Counted from the first letter of the stretch, positions 47,182 to 58,039 are shown. The stretch is DNA of 64,000 nucleotides from Diabrotica undecimpunctata (GCF_040954645.1 NC_092806.1:132455151-132519150); one strand, 5' to 3'. The notes: generated by a model from the letters alone, not told the origin. Program-made: numbers and translations.

Positions 47182-49193
47182 TTACAAAGCTTCAATTTTG
47201 TTTGTGTCACTAAAGCACTGAATATACAAACCTACTTTGCATTTGCCGTATTGTATTCTCACAGCGCTCGATTGTGTGTGACTGCAAGCACAACCTCTTC
47301 TTTTATTATTCGGAACATACCTATTCAACATAGGAATCACTGTGATCGTAGATAATATTGACAGCAATCCTGCTTTCAGGTGAACAACTGGATGGTCGTC
47401 CAACAGCTCTAGGTAGGATTTGAAACTTTTTTAAATACACTTGTGCTTTCTTCGAAAATTCAATTGAGGTACCCCTGGGTGATGTTTCCTATGTATTATC
47501 CACGAATTTTTGATAAATGTATCTAGTAGCTAAGTAAAGATATGCCACCACCAATTCTCTCCTATTATTCCAACTCTATAAACATTTGTATTTGCATCCA
47601 TTTGATCGGTAACCCCCTTAAATGTATTGTATTCTCCAATACAATAAGGTCTATGAGTAGCGGCTTGCATTCAATACTATAGAAACTCCATGAACAGTTG
47701 ATGCTACAGTAACTACAGAATTATTCATCCAGCGTGTACCCTTAATTTGTTGACCTGTGGTTACGGCATAGCCATAAGTACCTCTAGGTGTCTTTTTTAA
47801 CTCTTTTACTGTCCGGAGTGTACAATTCTTTGTTAGTCTAATTGCTCTAACTGTCGGAGCTGTCTAACGGAGCTGTGCCTTTACCAATTTTTTCTTGATG
47901 CTCTCGATTAGAATTTGGCATATTTCCCTGATAAACCTCAAAATTGATAAGGTGACCGTTTTTGGAATTGAGACACCAGACTTTATTTTATTTAAACAAT
48001 TGCTTTACAAAAGGTATTATATTATAAAGGAATTTTTTATAATAAAATTTTTGTGATACTTGGTATACAGCCAACTACAGGAATTAAGTTGTGGACCAGA
48101 CTTTATGTCCAAACCGGATGGGTTTCCCTCGAATATACTGCTTACATCCGTGTTTTCCCAAGTATTCAATCATGCTTTCATCATAGGCGATTTTTTATCT
48201 GGAATATATTGTCTTAGAAAGTTAATTTTTTAATCTTATTTAGAAGGTCTGAGTTTAGTCAGTTTATCGTTGGGTTCAGGAAGAGTGTTATTGGCACAAT
48301 GTACGAATTTCATGATCTGAATAATTTTGTCATGGCGCATGGAATTATAAACGGCTGTGTTTCGCATATCATCTCCAGAATCCCAATACCTTTTTTTGAT
48401 GGCTTTTATCATAACCAAAAACTATAAGAATTGCTAAAAAGCATTCCATTTCTTGAGTTGTAATTTTTGGGTCTGAACAATTTTTAAATTGAGCGTATCG
48501 AGTAACCTCAACACAAAATAACTGTATGATAAAATCAGTAATGAAAAGCTCGAACAGGTCCACTGGTGACATATTTGCATACTTTGAGAAATTTAAGGAA
48601 AATATGTTTTGGTTTATATCTTTTAATTTTACTATTTTTTACTTTTTTTTATTTTTACCAGATTTAGTACAGAGTATGGTATTACCTTCATTAGAGTCTT
48701 TATGTGTAATATCTTCAGTATTTTCTTAATCGTCAGTACCAATTCGTTCTCCACTATTGAATACTATTTCTGCAGAAGCTTACAGTTACTTGTCTGATCA
48801 ATTATCTACTCCACCACCAGATTCATCTCCTGACTCTTCGTCTGATCCTTCTTGGTTTTCTGGGGGTTCTATATAAACCCGATCAACTGGTTAATTGTCA
48901 AAATCCTCCCAAAATTGTTCTGACTCAACAAGATCTGCAATATCTTGGACTGTTAATCTGACACAAAAAATTAAAACATCTGTAGATTTAACAATTGCGT
49001 ACATTAAAAGACTAGCGTGCCATATAAGTTACATGAACAAAAACACAAAATTTATAAACACTGGGTATATCTAATGCTCCTTTTTTACATGCATAAATGT
49101 TATCAACTTATCACATGAACTAAATTTTTACACAAATATAAAATGTTTAATATGTACAGGCAAAAGAGTAACCTACCTTTTATTAGAACACAT
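47182..49193 (-). pseudogene. piggyBac-like transposase pseudogene with a probable intron
   Basis: Reading minus, ATG at 49193-49191 starts a 17-nt exon (residues MCSNK plus a split Arg codon). It is followed by GTAGGT donor and TGTGTCAG acceptor bounding a 219-bp intron (48958-49176). Exon 2 continues LTVQDIADLVESEQFWEDF, an acidic N-terminus, then [83 protein letters not shown] (catalytic region), an NQQIKGTRWMNNSVV-like part, GRPSSCSPESRIAVNI, and a Cys-rich C-terminus (CKVGLYIQCF) ending at 47182. There are multiple stops and frameshifts. It differs from the piggyBac at 10.1-12.1 kb. A gypsy element is inserted 53 bp upstream of the ATG. TTAA-flanked ends were not found. Confidence 0.75.
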
Positions 49194-49249
49194 TTCGATA
49201 CGATTAAAAACGTAAGGTATTAAAGATAAAGTAAAAGAGAGCTAGCGCG

Positions 49250-49585
49250 AATTATGAATGTTCTTGGGAAAAACACTTTTTTAAAAACTGAACTTCACAA
49301 TTAAAACTTTTATTTCGACTTACAAAGATTTTAGTAACAACAATAATAATTTAAATCAGACTTTTTATTAATCAGACTTTTAATTAATCAGACTTTTTAT
49401 TAATCAGACTTTTAATTAATCAGACTGAAAAATATTGATTTTAACATGGTGTTTTTATAATTTATTAATTGCTGATCTTGCTGTTCAATACGTCGCAATT
49501 TAGTCCAGAATGTTCAAGCGGTAGCCCCGTGTTGGAATCCACGTGGTGGAACTTACTGGATGGTAGCGGTCATTGTACTGTAACT
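49250..49585 (-). repeat. 3' LTR of the gypsy element
   Basis: 336 bp, identical by eye to 56656-56991. It holds the last codons and stop of env, and an internal array at 49354-49426: four 16-bp units of AATCAGACTTTTTATT / AATCAGACTTTTAATT plus a partial fifth. Such arrays inside LTRs can hold regulatory sites. Confidence 0.93.
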
Positions 49586-51228
49586 ACTCCATCCCCTGAA
49601 GAAGTTTTGTGAGGGACGAACAGAACTGTTGAGTTGGCCTCTTCTGGAGTTTCGTCGCTAGAGTTGGGTTTTTTGTTGTTTGTTTTATACCTGTAACATA
49701 TATAGAGGCAGATTATTGTAATAAAGATATATAAAGGAGTCATCCAAAAATGGTTATGGCTATGGTTCCATAATTTCGGGTTAATTGTCTCTAGATGTTC
49801 CTCTTCCTTAGAGAGTTCATGCAGTTTGTCTAAGGGGATGTGATCTATCCTTAATGGTTTGAATTTAATCGCTGTTTGAATATCTATGGTCCTTATTTTG
49901 GGAAGCATTAGCGGTTGCTCTGGGATGGTTGTCCTTGAATTTATGTAACTCTGGATTGGGGTTTTGAATTCGCATCTGGGCGGAAGATTGATGAGATAAG
50001 TTCCTTTTAGGCCCAAAATTTTTGTTGTAGAACATCGAGTTGTAATTTTGGTTGATTCGGGGAATATTCCTATATAGTGGGCATCTGATAATCTTTGAAT
50101 GATGACATCTCGAGTTTGGACGGGAGTGTATTGGCAAGAAGCTTCTTGGGTGCTCAACTGCAGGATTTGTTTGATACAGTCATCAGTTTTCGTTGCTTCT
50201 AGTATTGTTTCCTCTTGGCAAAGATATCTTGTGTCGATTCGGGCACATGGTTCTTCCAAATATTGAAAGGATTTTTCGTTTATGAGGAGATATGGTTCCG
50301 GAGGAATGATTGTAGTAGAATTTGCGGTAGGTATAGGAAATAAATAATAATAAGTAAAGGAATCAGGGTGTAGGACAGGAAAATGAAGGATAAATATAAT
50401 AGTACGGTTTGAATAATAGGCATCTACTTTGATGATGTCGTAGTACTTTAGGATGTCGTCCTCTTCGATGTACACAAGTTGGTTTGCCTTGTGGTGTTCT
50501 AGCATTTTATTGATGATCCATTTTATTTCGTCTTTCTTGATCACACTGTTATGGAGAGTGTTTACACGAGAAAAGGTAATGGCTTCTTCTAGGTCATTAA
50601 GTAACTGAAGTATAATTTGAAGGGTCAAATTTAATTGGTCCAGAACATTCCTTGCTTGCAAATAATGATTGAAGTCAAAAATGAATGTATTGAGATTCGT
50701 GCTGATATTATTTACTTCTTCTGCTATTATTTCTTGGTTGTGTGTTAGTAATGTGATAGTTTCGTTGAACTCTTTTATAATCTTCTTGTTCAAGCTAATG
50801 TGACGATTAAGATGATTTATAAGATTTTCCTGATTCGTCTGTAAGGTTTCTATAGCATTGTTGTATTTTTCTGCGTCATGTTGATCTAGATTTCCAGAAA
50901 TTGCTTTGATAATGCTTCCTATTCCATTAATTAACCCTCTTTCTGTTCTGCTATAGGGGTAAATTGTTGAGAATTTTTCTTGAGCTGATTTTAATTGATA
51001 TCTGAGAGCTTGGTCGAAATTTTGTAAACTGCTAAAATACGGATGGCTAAGTCCATTTTGAATTGCTGTGGTCACTGCAACGTACTGGGTTTCAATTCTG
51101 TCTAATTCTTCCTTTATTGGTAGTAGTTTGAAAAGGTGTATAAAATCGTGTGTACTACTATGAATCTTTGCTTGTCCCAGGTTGAGGGGAATTATTCCTG
51201 GGTTGTCTTTCAGGTCCTTGATCTTCAC
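49570..51228 (-). CDS. env: Env-like glycoprotein of the gypsy element
   Basis: A 552-codon uninterrupted frame. It has a furin-type cleavage motif RTER at residues 94-97, followed by GLINGIGSIIKAISGNLD (fusion-peptide-like segment typical of errantivirus/baculovirus F proteins). A long helical region with heptad character spans about 120-220, several N-glycosylation sequons occur, and Cys residues cluster at 330-420. Near the C-terminus FWMTPLYIFITIICLYICYRY is the likely transmembrane anchor, with a ~40-residue tail. No hydrophobic signal peptide follows the first ATG. In errantiviruses env is made from a spliced mRNA, so an upstream exon may supply the true start. The gene overlaps the end of pol by 71 nt, and its last codons lie in the 3' LTR. 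No internal break was seen. Confidence 0.85.
   Translation of the reverse strand: MKIKDLKDNPGIIPLNLGQAKIHSSTHDFIHLFKLLPIKEELDRIETQYVAVTTAIQNGLSHPYFSSLQNFDQALRYQLKSAQEKFSTIYPYSRTERGLINGIGSIIKAISGNLDQHDAEKYNNAIETLQTNQENLINHLNRHISLNKKIIKEFNETITLLTHNQEIIAEEVNNISTNLNTFIFDFNHYLQARNVLDQLNLTLQIILQLLNDLEEAITFSRVNTLHNSVIKKDEIKWIINKMLEHHKANQLVYIEEDDILKYYDIIKVDAYYSNRTIIFILHFPVLHPDSFTYYYLFPIPTANSTTIIPPEPYLLINEKSFQYLEEPCARIDTRYLCQEETILEATKTDDCIKQILQLSTQEASCQYTPVQTRDVIIQRLSDAHYIGIFPESTKITTRCSTTKILGLKGTYLINLPPRCEFKTPIQSYINSRTTIPEQPLMLPKIRTIDIQTAIKFKPLRIDHIPLDKLHELSKEEEHLETINPKLWNHSHNHFWMTPLYIFITIICLYICYRYKTNNKKPNSSDETPEEANSTVLFVPHKTSSGDGVVTVQ
49586..49600 (-). other. Polypurine tract
   Basis: In element orientation, CAGGGGATGGAGT directly precedes the 3' LTR start (AGTTA). 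A purine-rich stretch here primes plus-strand DNA synthesis in LTR retroelements. Confidence 0.65.
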
Positions 51229-51860
51229 TTCCTCTCCCGTCGTGAGGGTGATCCTGTGGGGAAGGTTCAGAATTAGTTTTTGATTTAGGTTGGTGTTTTA
51301 TGTTTTTCTTGTGAACTGTAGTTTTTGATGTTTTTACAGTCACTTCGTTATTTCTTTTTATATGTTTTGCGGAATATCGCGGAAGTAATTTATTTCTGGT
51401 AACTGTTTTCCGTGTGTAGTTTTTTGTACTTGGTTTATACGTAATAGGGTCTTGTCTCGATTTATTTCTATTTTCAATGACTTTATTTTTATTCTCTTGT
51501 ATTTGCTGGTTTACTTCCTTGTATAATTCCTTTGTTATCTGTCTATGATTTTGGATATAATTGTTCAGTATTACTTTCTGTATGTCAACGTCAAAGGGAT
51601 CTTTTGCGTCGATATGTCCGTTTAATATGTCGATGGGTCTTAACTTCGTTGCTGAATGTATGGAATTATTGTACCCAATTATAGCGTATAGCATTTGTTC
51701 TTTAATCGAGAGCTTTGCTTTGGTGTTCCTTAGGATTCGAAGATGTTCGATTAACGTAGAATGAAATCTCTCAATCATCCCGTTGGATTGCGGATTCTCT
51801 GGTGTTGTATAGTGGATTGAGATTTTATGAGAGTCTACAAATTCTTGTATTACTCCATTT
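51158..51860 (-). pseudogene. pol: Integrase C-terminal half (pol), after a frameshift
   Basis: This frame holds the last catalytic residue of integrase (Glu in the ENPQSNGMIERFH-type segment near 51765-51800) and the C-terminal domain (LRPIDILNGHIDAKDPFDVD), followed by a basic, Ser/Lys/Pro-rich tail ending at 51158. It is in a different frame from the rest of pol: the main frame stops at 51850-51852 just after the second catalytic Asp motif (ADNGTEF). A one- or two-base indel near 51850-51865 therefore separates the second and third catalytic residues. It may be a genuine mutation or a sequencing error in an A-rich run. Confidence 0.85.
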
Positions 51861-54800
51861 TAAATTCCGTACCATTATCGGCTACTATCATTGTTGGGAG
51901 TCCATGATGTGTTATAAAAATCAATAGGGCGTTGAGTACATTGATTGCATTTCCTCCATTTATTGGGTAGGCTTGCCCATACTTCGAAAATGCGTCTATT
52001 ATGGTTAGAAACTTCTGTCCATCAGCCTGGAATAAATCAATGTGAACTATTTCCAGTGGTTTGGTGGGAGTTGGTGTAACCATAAATTTTGGTTTGGGAG
52101 GAAGTCTGTCGTATTTATTTTCTTGACATATATCGCAAAAGTTTATGATATCTTCTATGTCCTTCTTCATATTAGGCCAGTAATATCGTTTCCTTATTTG
52201 ACTTTCTGTTTCAGCTATTCCTCTAGGGTTCGTTTTTCCTTCATGATAGTTTTTTATAATCTCTTTTTGTTGTTCTTCTAGATTAACATCTTCCAATAAA
52301 AGATTGCACTTTACTAAGTCATATGCGTTGTTTTTAAAAGTTTTCCTGATAATTTCGCAAATTTCTGCAAAAATTTCTTCTTCTGCTTCAAATAAAATTG
52401 CATATTTCTTTTTCGGGTTGAGGTGTTCCTTAAAAATTTTTATGGTATCAGCTTTTAACTGATCTTTCGACAGCTGGATATGATAACGTCTTTTATTCGG
52501 AAAGGTTTGTATAATTGCTGGAGGTCGTGGATTGTAGTTGACGATTTTGACTATAATTTGGTTATTGTAGAAGTTAAGTGGTTTTTCCGAAATAGGTATA
52601 ACAAGAATTGGGTTTTCTACTGCTGTATGTATTGTTTCATTTCCGTCTTCGTCCATGTTTTGATCTTCGTTTTCGACAGTATCTTCTGGGATGTTTTCTG
52701 GAAATAATTCTGTTGCTTTTTCTTCTACAATCTCGTCGATTATTCGATCTGCATCTGGATTATTAGTCGTTGACCATCCATCGTCTTCCATGTCTACTAA
52801 ATCATCAAAGACTTCCTTAATTTGTGAATCGATGTCCTTAGTTTCCTTTGTGTGTATTTCGATTCGAGAGAGTGCGTCCGCATTTGTATTAGCTTTGCCT
52901 TTTTTGTAAATTACTTCGTAGTCAAATTCTTCTAATTTTAATCTCCAACGTACTAGTTTGGAGTTGGGTTCCTTTAGGGAGAATAGATATTGCAAAGGAC
53001 GGTGGTCTGAAAGTATTTTAAATTTTCTTCCAAATAGGTAAGGTCGAAAATACTTAGTTGCCCACACCATTGCTAACATTTCCTTTTCTATTGTGGAGTA
53101 CTTGGTTTCGGTTTCATTTAGTGTCCTGGAAGCAAAGGCAATTGGTTTATCACTGCCAACTGGTCCTTGGGAAAGTACTGCACCGATAGCGAAGTTACTG
53201 GCATCTGTTGTGAGGTTAAACGGTTTGGAAAAATCTGGATATTGCAATAACGGCTCATTCATTAATAATTTCCTGCATGTTTCAAAGCATTCTACGAATT
53301 CGGGTGTATGTTCGATCTTTGCATTTTTTTTCAGGCATCTTGTTAGAGGTTTCGTGATTTTTGCGAAGTCTCGAATAAACTTTCTGTAATACCCCAGTAG
53401 TCCAAGAAATCCTCTTATTTCTTTTGCTGTTTTCGGTATTGGGTATTTTTCTATTGCTTCAATTTTCGCTGGATTCGGTTTTATGCCTTCTTGTGTGACT
53501 ACGTGTCCTAGAAAATTAACTTGTTTTTTTAAGAATTCGCATTTGTCGACTTGGATTTTTAGTCGGGCTTCTCTTAGTCGTTGAAATACTTTTGTGAGAT
53601 TTACTATGTGTTCCTGTAGTGATGTTGAATATACTATTACGTCGTCCATATAGACGAGGCATATTTCTCCTTGAAGTCCCTTCAATACGTTGTCCATCAT
53701 ACGTTGGAACGTGGACGGAGCGTTCTTAAGTCCAAAAGGCATTCTTAAATATTCATAGTGTCCATTTTCCACATTAAATGCTGTTTTGGGAATGTCTTCT
53801 TCAGCCATCTCGATTTGGTGAAATCCGCTTGCTAAGTCGAGGGTCGTAAAATATTGACATCTTCCCAATTTGTCCAAAATATCGCTAATGTGAGGAATTC
53901 TGTATCGGTCGTCAATTGTCTTCTCGTTGACCTTTCTATAATCTACCACTATTCTCCACTTTATTTTACCGGATGAATCTGGTTTCTTTGCCACGACCCA
54001 AATAGGCGAGGACCATGGCGATTGACTTGGTCGAATGATCCGTTGCTCTAACATTGAAGAGATTTGTTTCTTTACTTCTTCCTTGTGCACATACGGATAC
54101 CGGTATGATTTCGTATATACAGGCTCCTCATCCTTGGTTCTGATGTGGTGTTTAACTTCGTTAGTAAAGCTGAGAGGAGTGTCTGGTTGGTGAAATATAT
54201 CGGAGAATTTTCGGCATAGGTGGCGAACTTGTTCCTCTTCTTCTTCGTTAAGATGTTCGGTTTTAATTAAGTCGTCGATATCTTGTCTGTAGTCTGGTCC
54301 GGAGGTTGTTTCCATGGAATATATATGGAAATCTTGGATGTCTATTTGATTGCTTTCGAGTGGTTCCATAAGAGAAAGATGAATGGGGTCTGACGTGAAG
54401 TTGGCAATTTCGGTCCAGGCAAGGTGGTTCTCGGCGTTAGTAAGGGCTTCTCGTACTACAACGCCTTGTACCTTTTGGGTAGGAGTAATGATGGTTCCTT
54501 TTTCTTCTTTGACAGGAATTTTCACTTGGCTAATAGAATTTGCTTCCAAATGAATGGAATAAAATTGTGTTTTATTTGTTTCGTAATATTTAATGGGGAT
54601 TGTAGAATCTTTTGTAACTAGAAGCGATTTAGGGAAGTTTAATTGGGCTTCGAAGAGTTTTAGATTGTCGAGGCCAATAAGACCATCGAAAGTTTTGTGA
54701 AACTTAAAGAGGTAAAATTTCATTTTGCTGTCAGAATTAAATTCTGAAAATGATGGAATTTCGGCACAATATTTTTGGGAATAGTTTTGAAAAATTGATG

Positions 54801-55004
54801 TGACGACAAAGGGTTCATGTTTTATGTAACTTGGAAAATATGAAGAAGCTATTTCTGGGTTAAGAAATGACTTTGTGGATCCTGTATCGATTAAAAGTCG
54901 TAAAGAAGGCTTAGAGATTTCGATGTAGGGTAGCTCCTTCTTGTCGGGAAATGAATGAAGTTCAATTACGTTCCGATTGCTTCTGGTGGGTCCTCTCGAA
55001 AATT
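51850..55004 (-). pseudogene. pol: Pol polyprotein: protease, RT, RNase H, N-terminal integrase
   Basis: Pol lies in the -1 frame relative to gag and is open from the frameshift region near 55000. In order: protease with the DTG triad at 54880-54888; a linker; RT with KWRIVVDYRKVN, FTTLDLASGFHQI and catalytic YMDD at 53641-53652; RNase H with LTTDASNFAIGAVLS, EKEMLAMVWA and SDHRPLQYL; an acidic spacer; an integrase zinc-binding region where CDICQENK is intact but the second His of HHCC appears replaced (TNPRGI); and the first two integrase catalytic Asp (HIDLF, ADNGTEF). It then stops at 51850. About 1,050 codons, normal for the group. Integrase completion requires the other frame. Confidence 0.9.
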
Positions 55005-56102
55005 TACGTTTTCTTCGTATTCGGTTGGTTGATTTTCGTATGTATCTTGTAGAAAATTGTCGTATTCAGGTTCGTAGTAATCATTGTAGTTGGCATTCTC
55101 TTCTTGCTCATCTCCGTGGCATTGTATATTGTAAAGTTCTTCTACGGTGAATTTTGGCTGTGCTCGGTAATTTGGTGTAAAATTTGGACGGCCTCTGGAT
55201 GTGGTTTCTGATATTCCACTCATAGGTGTTGGTCTAGACTGTTTTGACTGTCCAGGTTTGGGTGCCCATACATTTGACTGGTTCTGGGTCCAGAATGCTG
55301 GAGGGTTTGAATTTTGTCTAAATTGATCGAAGTTTTGTTGCCGATGTGGTTGCTGAAATTGATTCTGCGGATAGAATTGTCTCATTGATTGCTGCCATCG
55401 TGGAGGTGCAAAATTTGTCTGTTGGTACAATGGTTTTTGGATCTGTACAGGCATCTGCTGTCTCTGAGGTCAGCGTTCTTGATAATTTTCACTTCTTCCT
55501 GATGTTGAAAGTTGACTTATTTGATTTTTTTGAAGATATCGAACATTATTTTCTTCCTGTACGTATTGTATTGCCGTGGCTAAACTTCCTGGTCTCATTG
55601 CTCTGATAACAGAGCCCATTGGTTCTCGTAGGCCTGCTAAGAATGTTGTAAGAGCTTGTTGACGGAAAAATTCTTGTTTGCTCCTTTTAATATCGGCATT
55701 TATGGTATGTAATTCTAGGTAATTATTAATACAGCTTAAAAGTCCCATGATTTTTTCGTAAAAATGCATAATAGATTCTGTTGAGCCTTGTCTTAAATTT
55801 ACTAGATCCCTTGTAAGCGAATTTTCGTCTCTCTGGTCTCCAAAATTTTGAATTAATGCGTTTTTTATTTCATCCCAAGTTTCGCATCCATATACAGATA
55901 TAACTTCTTTGGCTCTACCTGTTAATTTACTGATAATACCATGAAGCAAAAATTTGTTTTGTATACTAGCTGCATTAAGTCTGTCATAGTAATGGTTTAG
56001 AAGTATTGTAGAAACTTTAATAAATTCATGTAATTCATTTGGATTTTCGTCAAAATTTGGAAGAATGCATAAATTTTTAACGTCAAATTGTGGAACTGCC
56101 AT
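54966..56102 (-). pseudogene. gag: Gag protein with one in-frame TGA
   Basis: One minus-strand frame runs from ATG at 56102 to a stop at 54966-54968 (378 codons), interrupted only by TGA at 55470-55472. The N-terminal part (210 residues) is helical with IISKLTGRAKEVIS, WDEIKNALIQNFGD and LTRDLVNLRQGSTESIMHFYEKI, the Gag capsid-type segment of errantiviruses. The C-terminal part is rich in Gln, Asn, Pro and Arg and lacks a CCHC zinc knuckle, also usual for this group. Downstream the frame ends in an acidic Tyr-rich stretch. If the TGA is real, only readthrough would give full Gag and Gag-Pol. Confidence 0.85.
54999..55005 (-). promoter_or_regulatory. Candidate -1 ribosomal frameshift site (gag to pol)
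   Basis: In element orientation the heptamer AAATTTT lies in gag phase as A AAT TTT, a fit to the X XXY YYZ rule. It is 30 bases upstream of the gag stop, and slipping there enters the open pol frame. This is the usual gag-pol control point in gypsy elements. Confidence 0.6.
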
Positions 56103-56638
56103 ATTTTAAAAATTTTCAATATAATATATAGTCAATAGTCAAAAATTGGTATAGTAATTTTCAATAATCAATATATAAATATATAAATCTTAATCTACTT
56201 ATTTTCTATCTATTAATCTCTATGTTTATTAATATATAGTATTTATTAAGCTATTCAATTTTGTCTAAATCTGACTCTAAAGTCAATCTAAGGCCTTAGA
56301 GGAGATATTTTTAAATTACTTTAATCTTTGTGTTAATCTATTCAAATCTTTGTTTTATTTATCTTCTAATTTAGCTCTGATTCAATCTAAGGACTCAGAG
56401 GAGTCTGATTTATTAAGAATTCTTTCAAAATCTAATCTTCTTAATTCTAAGTAATAATAAAATCGCTTACAGGATAAAGACGATGCCGATGTGCATTCCT
56501 TTGCTCCTGAAGGCTTCTTCTAAATTCTAATTCTCTAATTCCCTCGGGTGAACTCTGCAGACGGTTTCCCTGGGGCTGGTTCTTGGAACAGTGGACAAAC
56601 ACTTAAAAGTGACGAGGATCTGTAAAGACTCTTCCACT
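56103..56638 (-). other. 5' leader of the gypsy element
   Basis: Noncoding, AT-rich, between the primer-binding site and gag ATG. It has repeated phrases of the type TAGATTGAATC / CCTCTAAGGCC near 56270-56410. No open frame of note. Confidence 0.5.
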
Positions 56639-56656
56639 ATCCTACTGACTGCGCCA
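56639..56656 (-). other. Primer-binding site
   Basis: In element orientation the 5' LTR ends TAATT and is followed by GGCGCAGTCAGTAGGATA. This resembles the tRNA-Ser-type primer site I recall for 17.6/297-like elements (TGGCGCAGTC...), with the T shared with the LTR end. Confidence 0.65.
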
Positions 56657-56991
56657 ATTATGAATGTTCTTGGGAAAAACACTTTTTTAAAAACTGAACT
56701 TCACAATTAAAACTTTTATTTCGACTTACAAAGATTTTAGTAACAACAATAATAATTTAAATCAGACTTTTTATTAATCAGACTTTTAATTAATCAGACT
56801 TTTTATTAATCAGACTTTTAATTAATCAGACTGAAAAATATTGATTTTAACATGGTGTTTTTATAATTTATTAATTGCTGATCTTGCTGTTCAATACGTC
56901 GCAATTTAGTCCAGAATGTTCAAGCGGTAGCCCCGTGTTGGAATCCACGTGGTGGAACTTACTGGATGGTAGCGGTCATTGTACTGTAACT
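56656..56991 (-). repeat. 5' LTR of the gypsy element
   Basis: 336 bp, same sequence as the 3' LTR including the 16-bp tandem array (56760-56832). Confidence 0.93.
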
Positions 56992-56995
56992 CGCG

Positions 56996-57125
56996 CAACG
57001 CCACTGGTTTGACATGGACTAGTATCAGTTGTGTGAGTTTTTAAAGCATGCTTTGATAAATAATGTTAATAATATACATTTTATTACTTGTCAAACTAGT
57101 GTCGTTGACCTATTGACATATTCCA
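56996..57125. other. Flank upstream of the piggyBac gene, split off by gypsy
   Basis: Once the gypsy element and one CGCG are removed, this sequence is contiguous with the DNA just upstream of the piggyBac ATG at 49193, so it probably holds that element's 5' region. No terminal repeat was recognised. Confidence 0.45.
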
Positions 57126-57983
57126 ATGAAGGACTACTGGAATTTTTTCTATTCATACCTACTTTATAGTAGGTATGAAACAATAAGCAGAATGATAAAA
57201 GAAAATAAGAGAAAAGAACAAGAAATACTAATAGAAGAAGTAATACAGAACAACAAAAATATGAAATGCTTAAGACCGGAATTAGGTATGTGTGAAATAA
57301 ACAAAATAAAAGATGTAATCGGAGTAGAAACAAACATTAAAGATGACATCATAAATATAATCCACCATTTTTACTCAGAATTATATAAAACAAAAAAGGA
57401 ACCACCAGAAGAAATTAAAAACCAACTAAAGGCTAAAATAAAAAATGTCAACTCAGAGCTACAGCCAGAAATAAGCAAATCAGAAATAAAGAAGGCATTG
57501 AAAGAAATGAAAAACAACAAATCGCCTGGAAAAGATGGAATAACTGCAGAGATGCTGAAATATGGTGGAAAAGTGGTCATTAATACTCTACATTCCCTTT
57601 TTAAAAACATATTAAAAGAAAAAATAATCCCAAACAACTGGAAGGAATCCGTAACCATTATCTTACACAAGAAAGGGGATAAAGCAGATATAAAAAAAAT
57701 ATCGTCCTATAACACTCCTCAATGTAATGTATAAACTCCTAACAAAAATTTTAAACAATAGATTGACGACAAAATTCGACGGATACCAGTCGAAAGAAGA
57801 AGCTGGTTTTAGAAAGGGGTTCAGCACAAGTGACCATTTACTAAGTATGAAAATACTTGTAGAATGGGCAAATGAATACCACATTCCCCTATATATAGCG
57901 TTCATAGATTTGAACATTGGGTAGTGAAAAGTTCTTTAATTGACAGCACAGAATTGACTACAGATATACGGAACTAATAGCCA

Positions 57984-58039
<56 letters not shown>

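Larger units (their letters stand above)
49246..56995 (-). mobile_element. Ty3/gypsy errantivirus-like provirus
   Basis: A complete LTR retroelement lies on the minus strand with 336-bp LTRs, flanked by CGCG at 49246-49249 and 56992-56995 (4-bp target duplication). In element orientation the LTR starts AGTTA and ends TAATT, the gypsy/errantivirus pattern. Order: 5' LTR, primer-binding site, gag, pol (protease, RT, RNase H, integrase) in the -1 frame, env-like gene, polypurine tract, 3' LTR. The LTRs appear identical, so insertion was recent. Even so, gag has one in-frame TGA and the integrase region has a frameshift. Errantiviruses are insect retroelements with an envelope gene related to baculovirus F proteins. 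Confidence 0.92.

Noticed and set aside
49605..49625. CTGAAGA as a hammerhead core
   Set aside because: No GAAA or paired arms follow; it is the polypurine tract region of the gypsy element read in the other direction.
52042..53389. Plus-strand open frames across pol
   Set aside because: They lie opposite the well-supported RT/RNase H/integrase frame and have no protein-like motifs.
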